Assembly (NCBI GenBank): GCA_019188255.1
Contig: JAETXT010000005.1
Coordinates: 1,178,001 to 1,242,000 of the forward strand
Source of the DNA: Verticillium longisporum
Taxonomy: Eukaryota; Ascomycota; Sordariomycetes; Glomerellales; Plectosphaerellaceae
Direction: 5' to 3'
DNA length: 64,000 nt
Shown here in pieces: positions 42,781 through 52,890 of this stretch (positions within the stretch are counted from its first letter, which is position 1; each line of letters opens with the position of its first letter). Both the position numbers and the translations under genes were made by a program. The notes under the pieces were generated by a model, which saw nothing but the letters and a program-made list of their open reading frames with translations, searched no databases and was not told the origin of the DNA.

Positions 42781-44172
42781 ATGCCTCCAACAATTGAAAA
42801 GGCTAGCTCCATGCTGGGAATCCGTCTCGACAGTAACGGCACCACCTTTTCGCCTGGCAGCACTGTAGCAGGGTGCGTCTATCGGCAGGCTCACATCGTC
42901 TCCGCTGAAGCAATAGTCAAAGTTACAATACTCGGACGGGCAAAGACAAAGGTTGTCGCCGCACCGAGTATCCGTGGGGTGGCCACCGTGTATCGTGGAA
43001 GATCCACACTCGTTGACGAAAAAGACTATGTGCAAACGCTGTTCCAGGGACCTCTGCACATCCCCCCTGTCGCTTCGACAGATGGAATTGGGCACCGGTG
43101 GCCTTTCGCTCTTACCCTCCCTCTCCAGACTACAGCCATGGGTGGATCTGATGAGCAGGGCGAGGCAGATCAGCCGCCTGAGCGTACTGATCAGCAGTTC
43201 CTCCCCGCTTCTTTCACGATGAACCGAGCAGGGTTTGGTGCTCGGGACGAGGGGTTTATTGAATACACCATCAAGGCTGAACTGCAGTCCAAACGACAGG
43301 GAGCTTTTGAGACGGTCTACGCCACTTTACCGATAACAATTCAGATAAACCATCCTGGGCCTCCTGTCACAGATTTCCAACTCACAAGGTATCGTTTGTA
43401 CGGTTGGATATCTTCGTATTCGCTTCTTCCGGGCATTAGCCCAGCCAGACCAACCATTTCTCATAAAGCCAAGCTACTATTCAGCTCCTCTAAGATGCCT
43501 GTCTTCGCTGGTAACTTAGAAGTCGACACACCGGCCGTCATTCAGTTGGAAAACCCGAACCCGATGCCGATCCGCATGCAATTTGTACCAGACCCTAAAG
43601 TCATGAAGAACAGCCCAATCGATGGTATACCCCAGAAATTGCAACTCCAGGCGCTCACCATGGAGATCCAGACAGCGACTGAGATCAAGTGCGACGGCGT
43701 CGAGACTTCATGGGCGGCAATCAGCCCGAAAACGTTACGCGTCTCGGTCTGGTCCTGTCTGGCTTTTGGTCCCGGCACTCGGCCACTTTACATTCCGTGC
43801 GCCGGCGACGGACCCCCGATTGACGTGGGCCGGAAAGTCAACCTGCGCATCGGCCGCACAGGCTTGATGGGTAAGGCATATCCCCAGGGGGATGTCCATG
43901 CATCATTTTCCACACGTCACATCAAATATTCCCACCGTATCAGCTATGAGCTCAGGGCCGTGGTTGCTGGCGAAGTGCTCAAATTCAAGTGGGACAGCCA
44001 GGCGACCGTCCTTCCTCCGGCCAACGATGTGCCGCCTGGAGACCCAGATTGGCTACAGACACCCGAAGGGACGCCGTATGAAACAGACGTGGACGAAACG
44101 CCCCCTCCGGCTTTCCAGGACGCATGGCTTTGTCCAAGGCTTCATACTACTATGCCCTCTGTATCTGGATAG
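42781..44172 (+). CDS. arrestin-like (alpha-arrestin/ART-type) protein
   Basis: A single exon of 463 codons. The N-terminal half resembles the arrestin N-domain beta-sandwich: SMLGIRLDSNGTTFSPGSTV (about residues 10-29), where fungal arrestin-like proteins have the 'Y.PGd.v.G.v' pattern, then VKVTILGRAKTKV and HRWPFALTLPL. The second half has an arrestin C-like segment (FIEYTIKAELQ, GVETSWAAISPKTLRVSVWS, ISYELRAVVAGEVLKFKW). Fungal alpha-arrestins act as adaptors that recruit HECT ubiquitin ligases to plasma-membrane transporters for endocytosis. I see no clear PPxY motif, so ligase recruitment is unproven. The last residues after DETPPPAFQDA look unlike the rest and may be an unspliced 3' extension. 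The name is at superfamily level. Confidence 0.75.
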   Translation: MPPTIEKASSMLGIRLDSNGTTFSPGSTVAGCVYRQAHIVSAEAIVKVTILGRAKTKVVAAPSIRGVATVYRGRSTLVDEKDYVQTLFQGPLHIPPVASTDGIGHRWPFALTLPLQTTAMGGSDEQGEADQPPERTDQQFLPASFTMNRAGFGARDEGFIEYTIKAELQSKRQGAFETVYATLPITIQINHPGPPVTDFQLTRYRLYGWISSYSLLPGISPARPTISHKAKLLFSSSKMPVFAGNLEVDTPAVIQLENPNPMPIRMQFVPDPKVMKNSPIDGIPQKLQLQALTMEIQTATEIKCDGVETSWAAISPKTLRVSVWSCLAFGPGTRPLYIPCAGDGPPIDVGRKVNLRIGRTGLMGKAYPQGDVHASFSTRHIKYSHRISYELRAVVAGEVLKFKWDSQATVLPPANDVPPGDPDWLQTPEGTPYETDVDETPPPAFQDAWLCPRLHTTMPSVSG

Positions 44173-44565
44173 CGGCGTTTTGATCGAGTATGCAATACGA
44201 TGGAGTCTGCGTTTGCCATACTGCCAGGGAGGATTTTCTAAATCTGTTCCCCACATATTGATTTCCAGCAGTCCTTCCGATGGCCTAGCTTGTGGAGATA
44301 TTCTGTAGGAATATCAATTTTGAGCTTCCTCGTGCATAGTGCCTGACAGGGAAGTGCAGAGTTTACAGTTGTATTGAAATTCAAGCGACAACACAATAAG
44401 CTTTGTCACAATGGCGGAGCTTATCCAGATTTTCGTCTGTTTGTTCTGTACAGAAGGCTCCGATTATTTAGCGTGACTTCTCCTGAGCAGGGTGATATTG
44501 TGAGTATGTGAGTGCAGCCTGAGCTAGTCGGTCATGTATCTTATAATCTGGCTTTTCCGCACAGT
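44173..44565. other. intergenic region upstream of tRNA-Ala
   Basis: A 393-bp AT-rich spacer between the arrestin-like gene and the tRNA. No coding signal. Confidence 0.55.
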
Positions 44566-44637
44566 GGGGATGTAGGTCAGTGGTAGACTGTTCGCTTCGC
44601 ATGCGAAAGGTCCCCGGTTCAATCCCGGGCATCTCCA
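44566..44637 (+). tRNA. tRNA-Ala (anticodon CGC)
   Basis: A full cloverleaf can be drawn without an intron: acceptor stem GGGGATG/CATCTCC (one G-T wobble), D-arm GGTC-AGTGGTA-GACT, anticodon arm TTCGC-TTCGCAT-GCGAA with anticodon CGC, T-arm CCCGG-TTCAATC-CCGGG and discriminator A at 44637. The D- and T-arms contain good A-box and B-box promoter sequences. A T-rich stretch (AATTTTTGG) follows at 44637-44645 as a Pol III terminator. It decodes GCG. Confidence 0.97.
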
Positions 44638-44946
44638 ATTTTTGGCATTCAGTTCACTGAACCTCGACTTAAGCAACTTCATTATCCCAGTAGACCCCGC
44701 GCAACAACACTCTGTAGAGAACAGCTTGAATGTTCCAAGATGAGAAACATTGTTGAGCTTTCGGGGCGATGGCCCTTGCATGAGGCCGTGCCTCGCATCA
44801 AAGAATACAACGTACAGCGAAGAGTTTCTGAACCTTGGTCGGGAGACACCCTTTGTTCGTCCTTGTCTACTCTTATCCTACTGTTGCAATCCTGAGGGTT
44901 CCGTCTGTCTACCTTGTAGTAGAGTCACGACGCTGCAGGGAGGGAC
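44638..44946. other. spacer after tRNA-Ala
   Basis: A 309-bp region. It starts with the Pol III T-tract; nothing else recognised. Confidence 0.5.
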
Positions 44947-45564
44947 ATGGTTCCGACCATAACCAACCAAAACATCGTATCCAACGTCACCAACACCAAC
45001 ATGATCAACCACAGAATTTCCAAGGCTGAGAATTTCACCGTTGGTGGAGCTCCTCGTGAAGGTAGCCACCACAAATTTGACCGTCGTGTGACCCGCTCCG
45101 CCTTGAAGGCAGCCGGCCTCCAAGCCATCTCAGGGCTTGACAGCCGCGGAAATCCTCCTTCCGATGCTCTGCTTGCTTTGGGAGGAGCCCGACCGTCTGA
45201 GAAACAAGATGTTTGCCCTTCCCAAGCCAAGCGTTTACCAGCTCTCACGCCGGTTAAGGATGCGACTGCAAACTCTGATACTACCAGCCCGTTAATAGAC
45301 ACCCCTGAACTCAATGACTTCAAAGTAGTTCTGCAGCAGGTCGGAAACATGCACCGGAGCGAGCAAGGCTCGGCCGTCACGGCATCCGTTGCCAATCACC
45401 CCCAGAAGTTGGTGCTGCGAGTCCCACAGCATCCTCGGAATAGAACTCATCATGACATAGAGGGTCATCATGTAGACAGATCACCGCGACTGACCAACGG
45501 GCGCGCCACACAGTCAGGGACTCTTGAGCCACAGTTGCTGTTCAAACGCAGACGGGCAACTTAA
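44947..45564 (+). CDS. hypothetical protein
   Basis: A 205-codon frame with an ATG at 44947, many C/T third positions and no recognised domain. The product is polar, basic at the end (FKRRRAT), rich in Asn, Ser, Pro and Arg, and looks disordered: RRVTRSALKAAGLQAI and DTPELNDFKVVLQQVGNMHR are its only helical-looking parts. It has no signal peptide or membrane span. It lies between tRNA-Ala and the convergent PSF2 gene. It may be a real lineage-specific gene or chance; conservation would decide. Confidence 0.4.
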   Translation: MVPTITNQNIVSNVTNTNMINHRISKAENFTVGGAPREGSHHKFDRRVTRSALKAAGLQAISGLDSRGNPPSDALLALGGARPSEKQDVCPSQAKRLPALTPVKDATANSDTTSPLIDTPELNDFKVVLQQVGNMHRSEQGSAVTASVANHPQKLVLRVPQHPRNRTHHDIEGHHVDRSPRLTNGRATQSGTLEPQLLFKRRRAT

Positions 45565-45944
45565 AGTCTCCGGAGCACACGAGGGTCACCGCCGGTGAGA
45601 GCGAGCGTGTCGCGACTGAAGCCATTGTTTGAGAGAGCTCCTCCGCTGGATGTGATGTACTCCCCGTCCGTGTCAAGCATAGGCAGTTCTGAGGAGGAAG
45701 GGATCGATACTGAGTGATGATGGTTGCGGCGTGTTGTTTGTTGTCATTCATACCAGGGTTGGCGGAGGGTCATGGTCGGCAGTGGTATCGTCTTTGAGCG
45801 AAGGGCTGATTTGGAGTTCATTTCGTTACTGCATCGTTGGTTAGAATTAGACACGACCCAAATTTCACTGAATCTACTGCTCACCTACGAGATGAATGCT
45901 CGCGCTCGATGCCGACAGGTGGGGGGGTATAATCGCCATCCTCG
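45565..45944. other. intergenic region 3' of PSF2
   Basis: A 380-bp spacer between the hypothetical frame and the PSF2 stop codon; no feature recognised. Confidence 0.5.
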
Positions 45945-46757
45945 CTATCCAAACATGTCGTCGTCCTCGTCTTCGTTGTCGCCGCCAGCCCGGCTTCCAT
46001 CCTCTTCCTCCTCCCGTCGTGTCATCTCTGTGCTGGCGCCAATTTTGCGCACGCCATCCATCACGCCCAGTATGAACCCCCTGCTCTCCGCCAGCTCCAT
46101 GGCACCGACGCCGCGGAGGCCCATGACGCCGCCGACGTCCTTCTCGAGGTCCGCGGTGCTGTTGCGCATCTTGGCGGCACGCACCTCTTGCAGATCGCGC
46201 AGCAGGGCCCTCACCTGCGCGGAGGCGGGTATGTCGTCGCTCGCGCGGGCGAGGAGCAGTTCGGCCATTTCGAGCCAGTGGTAGGGTAGGGCCCCCGACG
46301 GTGCGTCGGCTGTGCAGGAGGAGAGAAAGGGCGGCGACAGCGTGGTCGTGTCTGTGAGGCGGTGGGCGTTGCCGCGCGCGTCAGCCTTTGTCGGCGGCGG
46401 CGGCGGCGGCGAGAATGCTATGGGGTCCTTGTGCTTTTCGTGGGTGAGGATGGCCTGGAGGGAGTCGGGATGCAGCCATGGCGGGGGCACAATGTTGGCG
46501 CGGCGTTGCTTCTTCAGGAGGAGGGCGAGCCAGAGCGGTATCTTGGCACGATATGGTGGGCGTAGAGCGGGAGTCGCGCCCTGGGGGAGAGCATGGTCAG
46601 ATCAGCTCCAGGGCGCTGTGAGGTTCAAGGGAGGGGCACCTACACTCAACAGCGGCATGCTCTCGAGGCGTTGTCTGGGAACAATGGTGACGAGCTCCAT
46701 TTCGCAAAGGAAAGCGACCTCGCTCGGCACGAGGCCTGCTGGAAGTGGTAATGCCAT
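45945..46757 (-). CDS. psf2: GINS complex subunit Psf2
   Basis: Exon 1 (46757-46644, 38 codons) ends in [10 protein letters not shown]; after a 63-bp intron (GTAGGT...CAG) exon 2 (46580-45945) begins [20 protein letters not shown] and [20 protein letters not shown]. The total is 249 residues. The early [19 protein letters not shown] strand region, the [11 protein letters not shown] motif and [16 protein letters not shown] are typical of Psf2, followed by [20 protein letters not shown] and a helical bundle. GINS (Sld5-Psf1-Psf2-Psf3) joins Cdc45 and Mcm2-7 to form the replicative CMG helicase. The C-terminal tail is a short acidic region ([19 protein letters not shown]), and a Pro-rich loop ([11 protein letters not shown]) is inserted in the middle, as in other filamentous fungi. 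Confidence 0.93.
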
Positions 46758-47960
46758 TGTGCAATGCCGTCTGTGGTGGGGGTTGACAGCTTGAAGCAGG
46801 TCAAGGTGCTGTCGACGCGACAGCCATTAGTCGCGTCGTGGGAGGGTGACCGCGGGGTACCAAGGCGCCTGCCAGAAGTTGCTCGGTGTAGACTCGGTGT
46901 CAGGTGTCGACGACACCTTGTCTTAGTCAGCGTCACGGCCGCCATCGTGAGAGTTCTTGGCCCAAGCAAGACTCTTGGGTCCCTTCAGCACTGAAATCAA
47001 ACACACGATCCACCTGGCCCATCTTCGCCTTCTATACCTCCAATGTAACTGACGAGTATGCTGTGCGCTAGCAATCGTCGGCAGTTCACATCAGCATGAT
47101 CTGTTTTTTTTGGGCTTGCCGTCGTTCAGGTACAATCTTTGTCCAACGCTCGCTGGTGCGTTGGCCAGGGACGAGCCGCGAGCGACCGCGTCCGCCCTGC
47201 ATTCTTCGTATTTTCCTCCCCTCCCTTGCTGTCCTTCTGAGTTGACCTCAGCCATGTCAGTCGCCGCATGTCAACAACTCGTGCAAATTCTTCTTTTTAC
47301 CTCCCTTCTCTCAATGATGTCGGCTTTGCCGGTGCTACTGCGCTCTGGCGGTAGTCCCGCTTTCGGCGGCGAGCGAGATCCGCAACTGCAAACTCCAAAC
47401 ACCTCAAAAGTCGCCTACGCCGAGGACCTCTGCCGACTATCTTGGGGACGCCTTCCACTAGGTACGTGGTGACTGGTGCCGCCATCTCAAGATCCGTCCG
47501 ACAGGTCCGTCTCGAGTTGTACGAGACCAGCCGTGACACCCGACGGAGCCGTGCCAAACTTGGTCTGGAAGTACGATGAGGTAGGGTGATGCTCGCACCT
47601 GTGGCTCGTGACAGCTGAAAGCATCCACAACTCGACCCACCTATTCACTTGGCCTTTAAGCGCCGTCGATCGCAGACTTTTCTGGGAGCTGGACCTCCCA
47701 AGCTTGCGTGCTGATATGGGTGATCCGAAAAAGATAACTGATCCTCGTACAACCGTGTGCCATGCTGTTTGCGGCCAGGGTTTGACTTGACGTTCCACAT
47801 TTCCTCAGCCAAGCAAAGTTACCCCGCAGTCTAGACCACAGCAAGACCTGTCAAGCTTCACTAAGATCGTCGTCTACGAACCCAACACCGTCCAGCCAGT
47901 ACATGCTATTTCGGTGTTAGACCACATGGTGTCTGTTTGGTGTCTTTGGTACGTGGTCCT

Positions 47961-48155
47961 CTATTGGCATGCTGCCATTCCCCAACTTTGCGGTTGCTGA
48001 CAGGAATCAGCATATCTCGCAACCCAGAACTGCTTTGCTTTCCATGCCTGCGGGCAAATGTGGCGTGTTCGTGTTCCAGAGGGCCAGAAAGCCTCCCTTG
48101 CACATAGCATAGCACCAAGGGGAAGCACCAGTGCCAGTGCTCCCAAAAATTTCAT
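47961..48155 (-). CDS. possible small secreted protein (64 aa)
   Basis: The ATG at 48155 opens MKFLGALALVLPLGAMLCAR, an excellent signal-peptide pattern, followed by about 44 residues with three or four Cys, Trp and basic residues and a TAG stop. The size suits a small secreted protein, but no family is recognised and the mature part could also be read in another frame. Chance is quite possible for a frame this short. Confidence 0.3.
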   Translation of the reverse strand: MKFLGALALVLPLGAMLCAREAFWPSGTRTRHICPQAWKAKQFWVARYADSCQQPQSWGMAACQ

Positions 48156-49184
48156 CACCAAGCCATTTTCAAGCCAATGAAGTCTAGGACTTAACGATGC
48201 TCACCAGCTGAGTCTGTCCCGCATGATGGAGCACGGCGCAGGGTCCAATTGTCTCTCGATGGCGGAAGCCATCCCAATCCGAACCCTGGTCGGAGCCGCG
48301 ACCAGGGCTGCGCCGTCTCTTTCGCACCAGTCTTTGCTCTCGGACCCTTCCTGTTGATGATACTCGGGGTGATCATCTGTGGTTTTCATTGGAGGAAGCT
48401 AGGCGGCCTGACGTCGCCGGAGGCGCAATCCCAGGTGGAGGCTGCGAGTCAACCTGCATGTGAACGGGGGGACGGATAGCGCCTTGGCTCCAGTCGCCAA
48501 AGGAAGTTGGCCATGACAATGCCAGAGCACCCCATGTCAGGACGACGGCCAGTATTCACACCAGCTTTGTCAAGCTTTGCTGACAGCCACATGTATGCTC
48601 CAATACGTTCTCCGTCGAGAGTACCAATCTGTCCAACGGGCCAAACATTGATGCTGTCACTGATATCTCCTCTCCTCACGAGACATTGCCTTAAACTGGA
48701 AGATCAGACACTGAGTGAACCAAGAGCGGCCGTCTTGAGTTTCGTGCGAGAATGACGAACTCTAAGTTGAAATCATCATCACCTCTTTCTCAAACCTCGT
48801 CATCCCGTTGAGTGCGCATCTGGTAGGGCGGCGCTACTGAACGTCTTAAGACGCTACCACGCTAGTCCATGCACAACATCAGCAACATGAGACCCGAGAT
48901 CGCAAAGCTTCAAAGCCACTACCAGCCGTCTGCCAACGACGCCATGCCTAGGATGTGCGTAGGTCCACCCAGAACAACGACCTAATGCTCGTCCACCGAG
49001 GCGAGCGGCAGCCAATGCCATGCTGCAAACGACCTGATGGCGTTCCCAGCCGAGCTTGAAGCTCCATCGACAGCTCACCCTGAACGGGCTGCCCGACATG
49101 ATCTTGAGTAAAGGGGCACAGGCCTGATTCGTGCTACGGGTACCTGTGGTAGGTGATGGCGGGATGAGCGGGAGGTATGTTCCA

Positions 49185-49190
49185 TATAAG
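49185..49190 (+). promoter_or_regulatory. TATA-like element of the aquaporin gene
   Basis: CCATATAAG lies about 115 bp upstream of the aquaporin ATG, in the usual place for a TATA box. Assigned by sequence and spacing only. Confidence 0.4.
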
Positions 49191-49302
49191 CCACGACCGC
49201 GTCGTCCCCCTGGTGGTCATAAGAGCCCCTCCGTTTTCACCAGCTCTTCCTCTCATTTGATCAACACCCAGAAACCAGAGATCACAATACCAAGCCGTCA
49301 TC

Positions 49303-50400
49303 ATGAGCGCCCCAGAGTCTCCCGATCAGCGGCACTTCTTCTCTCACCTCTCGAGTAGGCAGACCTCTGCCGCTCCTGGCTCTCCTACAGCTGCCGTCCC
49401 TGCAGGAGCTGCACCAACCCGTACAACCACCAACCGGCTTCCTATTCTGAAGGCACAGTCAGGAGCACGCAACAATGTCACCGCCGTGGTTGGCGAGTTT
49501 GTCGGAACTTTCCTCTTCCTCTTCTTCTCATTCGCGGGCACACAGCTCGCCAACACTCCCGCGTCGACGAGCACCGAGCCCAACCACACCGTGCTCATCT
49601 TCATTGCTCTTTCCTTTGGTGTATCCCTGACAGCGAACGTTTGGGTCTTCTACCGCATCACAGGCGGCATGTTCAACCCTGTGGTAGGTCTCCTCGTGTG
49701 CTTGGCTCGATCCATAATAAAGCGGTATGCTTACACGATGGCCTCTCTCTTAGGTCACTCTTGCTCTCGTCATCTGCGGCGGTCTCCCCATCACCCGCGC
49801 CCTGCTCATCATGCCCACTCAGATCCTTGCCGGTATGAGTGCCGCCGGTGTCATCTCCGCCCTTCTGCCCGGGCCTCTGGCCGTTACCAACAGCCTGGGT
49901 GGCGGGGCCAGCACAGCCCAAGGCCTCTTCATTGAGATGTTTCTCACAGCCCAGCTGGTCTTCACCATTCTCATGCTGGCCGTTGAGAAGCATCGCTCAA
50001 CCTTCCTGGCCCCCGTTGGCATCGGTGCCTCCTTCTTCCTGGCCGAGCTAGTCGGTATGTATTCTCAGATGTCTTCTTTTGTCTCCCCTAGCATCTTGAA
50101 GGATCAGAATATGAAGTACTAACGCTTTGGCATCAAGGCTGCTACTGGACTGGCGGTGCTCTCAACCCAGCTCGTGCCTTTGGCCCCGCCGTCGCCACCC
50201 GCACGTTCCCCAACTACCACTGGATCTACTGGCTGGGTCCCGTCATGGGATCGCTGCTGGCTTCGGGCTTCTACCTTCTGTTGAAGGCTATGCAGTACCA
50301 GGAGTGCAACCCCGGCCAGGACGCGAGCGGCGCGGATCTTGAGCGCTACGAGGATCGTCACGCCCAGCACCACACGACCACCGAGGAGCCCAAGGTGTAA
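49303..50400 (+). CDS. aquaporin/MIP-family channel
   Basis: Three exons (49303-49683, 49754-50054, 50138-50400) with GTAGGT/GTATGT donors give 314 residues. Six membrane helices are visible after a Ser/Pro/Ala-rich cytosolic N-terminus of about 58 residues. The first selectivity motif is [11 protein letters not shown] (Asn-125, Pro-126, Val-127) in place of the usual NPA; the second is [14 protein letters not shown] (Asn-237 to Ala-239). The C-terminus is His/Glu-rich. Both introns fall at helix-loop borders, the first right after the NPV box. The family conducts water or small solutes through the plasma or internal membranes. The GYG-type long loop of aquaglyceroporins is absent, so a water-channel-like protein is more likely than an Fps1-type glycerol channel. 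Confidence 0.92.
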
Positions 50401-51408
50401 GCGTGCGGCCGCGCAGCTTATTATGATATCATGTTTGTAAACTGGGTTATGCTAGACGGGGTGTGATGGCAACACCGTCGCGTTTCGCCATCGTGGGCGA
50501 GGTTGGGATCGGATACGCCATGAGGTTGGCGCAGCATGAGACACATGGTATTTGTGTAACAATTCGAGGATTGTGGAGTTTCGGTTTGGATTTGGTAGAA
50601 AAATACTATCCCGCATGTATTTCTTTCACGGCACAATTGCCTTCCGTTGATGACGATAATGATGTGGTCATGACGTGAGCGAGCAAAGCTGAGGTATGAC
50701 ATGCGAAACCAGCGGAACTCCACTCACTTCTGTCATCACCAGCACGGCTCAGCCTCCTCATTCACATGGGAGGCAGGTGCCGATGAGCCAGGCGGGCGAC
50801 GGGGCCCAGGCCATGCACGACAGTGCATGAGCTGTGGTGCATCGTCATGCGACAATCAAGACAAACTCGAAATCCACTCCGTGACGGCATTCGGTTCGAA
50901 AATAGTCATGTCGCGCAAATCTTGCCGTCTTCTTGAATGCCCGAGACTCGGTTGTGCAGAGAGGATATTCCCTTTTTGCAGTGAAGGATTGGGGTCGGGG
51001 GACGATCTGGGGGCTAGCGGCACCGGCGGCCGTGTGGAGGATGCCGCTGCAGCAGCTGAGGCTGTGATCGTCAGCGTCCAGGTACACGGCATCTATTTTT
51101 GAGTCAGGCTGTCCATTGAGCTTGATTTGGTGAAGATGTGCCTCTGGGAGTCGCAACCTGGACCGACATGATGGGTTTCACGACTCAACAAGCTTTCGTT
51201 TGTTGCCGAAGGATCATGGCCGAGATCCAGACAGAACATCTCGACCAGCGTAAAAACCCGAGAGAGCCCAAGTATAAATTGGCATGATCGAACGAGAATA
51301 TTGCTGCCATAATCGGAAACATCTTCACTTGGTTCTCATCCCAGACTCATCACTTCATTTTCATAAATCACAGTTTTCATATCATCAACCTCGATTGCAA
51401 TTGCCAAC
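50401..51408. other. intergenic region between aquaporin and NPP1-type gene
   Basis: A 1.0-kb spacer with no recognised coding segment. A TATAAAT element lies at 51273-51279. Nothing else noted. Confidence 0.5.
51273..51279 (+). promoter_or_regulatory. TATA box of the NPP1-type gene
   Basis: A TATAAAT element stands 136 bp upstream of the ATG at 51409, followed by a pyrimidine-rich leader. Confidence 0.5.
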
Positions 51409-52374
51409 ATGTATCACAAAATCCTTCTCGTCGGCGTGCTAGCCACCCTTACTGGGTTGACTTCCGCCAATGACGCGATCCCAGGCAGCGCTTTCGAAAG
51501 TGAGCCAACCCATGAACACAATTACAACACAGATCGCAGTCAACTAACGATCTATAGACAGCGGACATGAAGCAGCCATCGCCGGTGCTCCCATGTATCA
51601 CTTTGGTCGCTCGTGGGACCGCAAGCCATGCTACCCAGAGGCCGGTCAGACTGACGGCGTCAAGACGGACGGCGTTGACTCGGACCTCTGCTTCAGCAGT
51701 CAGAATGGCGGTTGTGCCGATCCCGGACCCTGGAACGGCGTCAACTCTCCCGGAAACCCGTTTCCGGTGTATTACACCGTCCGGCAGTGCAACGACAATG
51801 AGTGGCGCGTTGCGTACAGCATCTACTATAAGAAGGATTCTGGCCATAAGAACGACTGGGAGAACAGCATTGTCATCTGGAACGGAGACGGTGCTGGCGG
51901 CTGGAAGCGGAGCGGTACGCTGCTTGGCTGGCACAGCGGTTGGGATTACATTGCTTGGGGCGACATCCAGAACACTGTGAACAAGTAAGCAAAATCCAGG
52001 AGATGCAGCTTTTCAAAGCGTCTTTGCTGACAAACGTAGCGACGGCGATCTTTTCGACCAGGGCGCCAAGGATCGAAACCATGCCAAGGTTTATCAGGGA
52101 TTCTACTACCATGCCACGTTCTCGACTCGCAAGACGTCCCTCAACACCTGCGCCAACACTAGGGACGAGTTCCGATCGAACGACTGGTACTTCCTCCCTG
52201 ACGGCACGTGGCTTCACAACGGAGATCTCATCCAAGGTAGGCTGGTAACGGAAAGAGAAATACCTTGAGCATCAAAGACTAACCCTGACTCCAGATGGCT
52301 GGGATTATGGCTCTGCCGACACGAACCCGTCTTCTCTGCGAAATGAAGCACGCTGGATCTGCAACCGAGGCTGA
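51409..52374 (+). CDS. necrosis- and ethylene-inducing protein (NPP1/NLP family)
   Basis: Four exons (51409-51499, 51558-51984, 52040-52236, 52295-52374) keep phase and code for 264 residues. The first exon gives a signal peptide (LLVGVLATLTGL core). The central part has the NLP heptapeptide in variant form, GHKNDWEN, against the canonical GHRHDWE, and several Cys that could form the conserved disulfide. NLPs are secreted proteins; cytolytic members bind plant sphingolipids and damage dicot membranes, while others are non-toxic. The heptapeptide here keeps the Asp-Trp-Glu part but replaces Arg-His by Lys-Asn, so activity cannot be presumed. The reading frame is intact, with four well-formed splice sites. 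It suggests a lifestyle that includes contact with plants, though non-pathogens also carry NLP genes. Confidence 0.92.
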
Positions 52375-52890
52375 TCAGCTCGGTTCAATAATTTATAATC
52401 AATGGAAACCTCTCTTTCCGGCTGATTAAGGGGCTGAAATTAGGATGTCAATCAGATACTGCGAATACGACCCAAGATGTACAAGAACCCTTGCGGTGCC
52501 TTCATTGTTCCAACAGCCGCAACATTCTGTAGTTTACTACACAAAATCAATCATAGACTTGAACACTCAATGTTTGCCGAACATGTGGCAGTAGCACAGC
52601 ATCAATGTCCGTGACAAGATGACGATCACCCGGGAGCCTGAGAGATCATGCCATTATGACGCTCACTGGTGACCCGGATCGAATGTCAAGCGATCCTCTG
52701 GACGGAACCTTTCGCGAGGGCGCATATTGTCACAGACGTTGCTGTGCCTCAATACTCCAGTGCGGGGTCATTCTTGCATGAGAGTCGTCAGCATGAAAAG
52801 GCTGCCTGCCCCCAGCATTCCACATCTAACAGCCCAACACCGTCATCAACTGATACTTAAAGTGAGCATGGAATCAAGTGCTGACCCCAG
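52375..52890. other. intergenic region and probable 5' part of the luciferase-domain gene
   Basis: About 500 bp after the NPP1-type gene. The 5' exon of the next gene should lie here; an ATG-led stretch ending LILK before GTGAGC (about 52793-52861) is a candidate, but the intron to the next exon would be only 29 bp, below the usual fungal minimum. Confidence 0.35.

Larger units (their letters stand above)
46758..49302. other. 2.5-kb intergenic region
   Basis: It lies between PSF2 and the aquaporin gene. Several short open frames exist on both strands but none has a recognised domain. One small frame at 47961-48155 has a good signal peptide and is listed separately. A TATAAG element at 49185-49190 lies about 115 bp before the aquaporin ATG. 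Confidence 0.4.
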
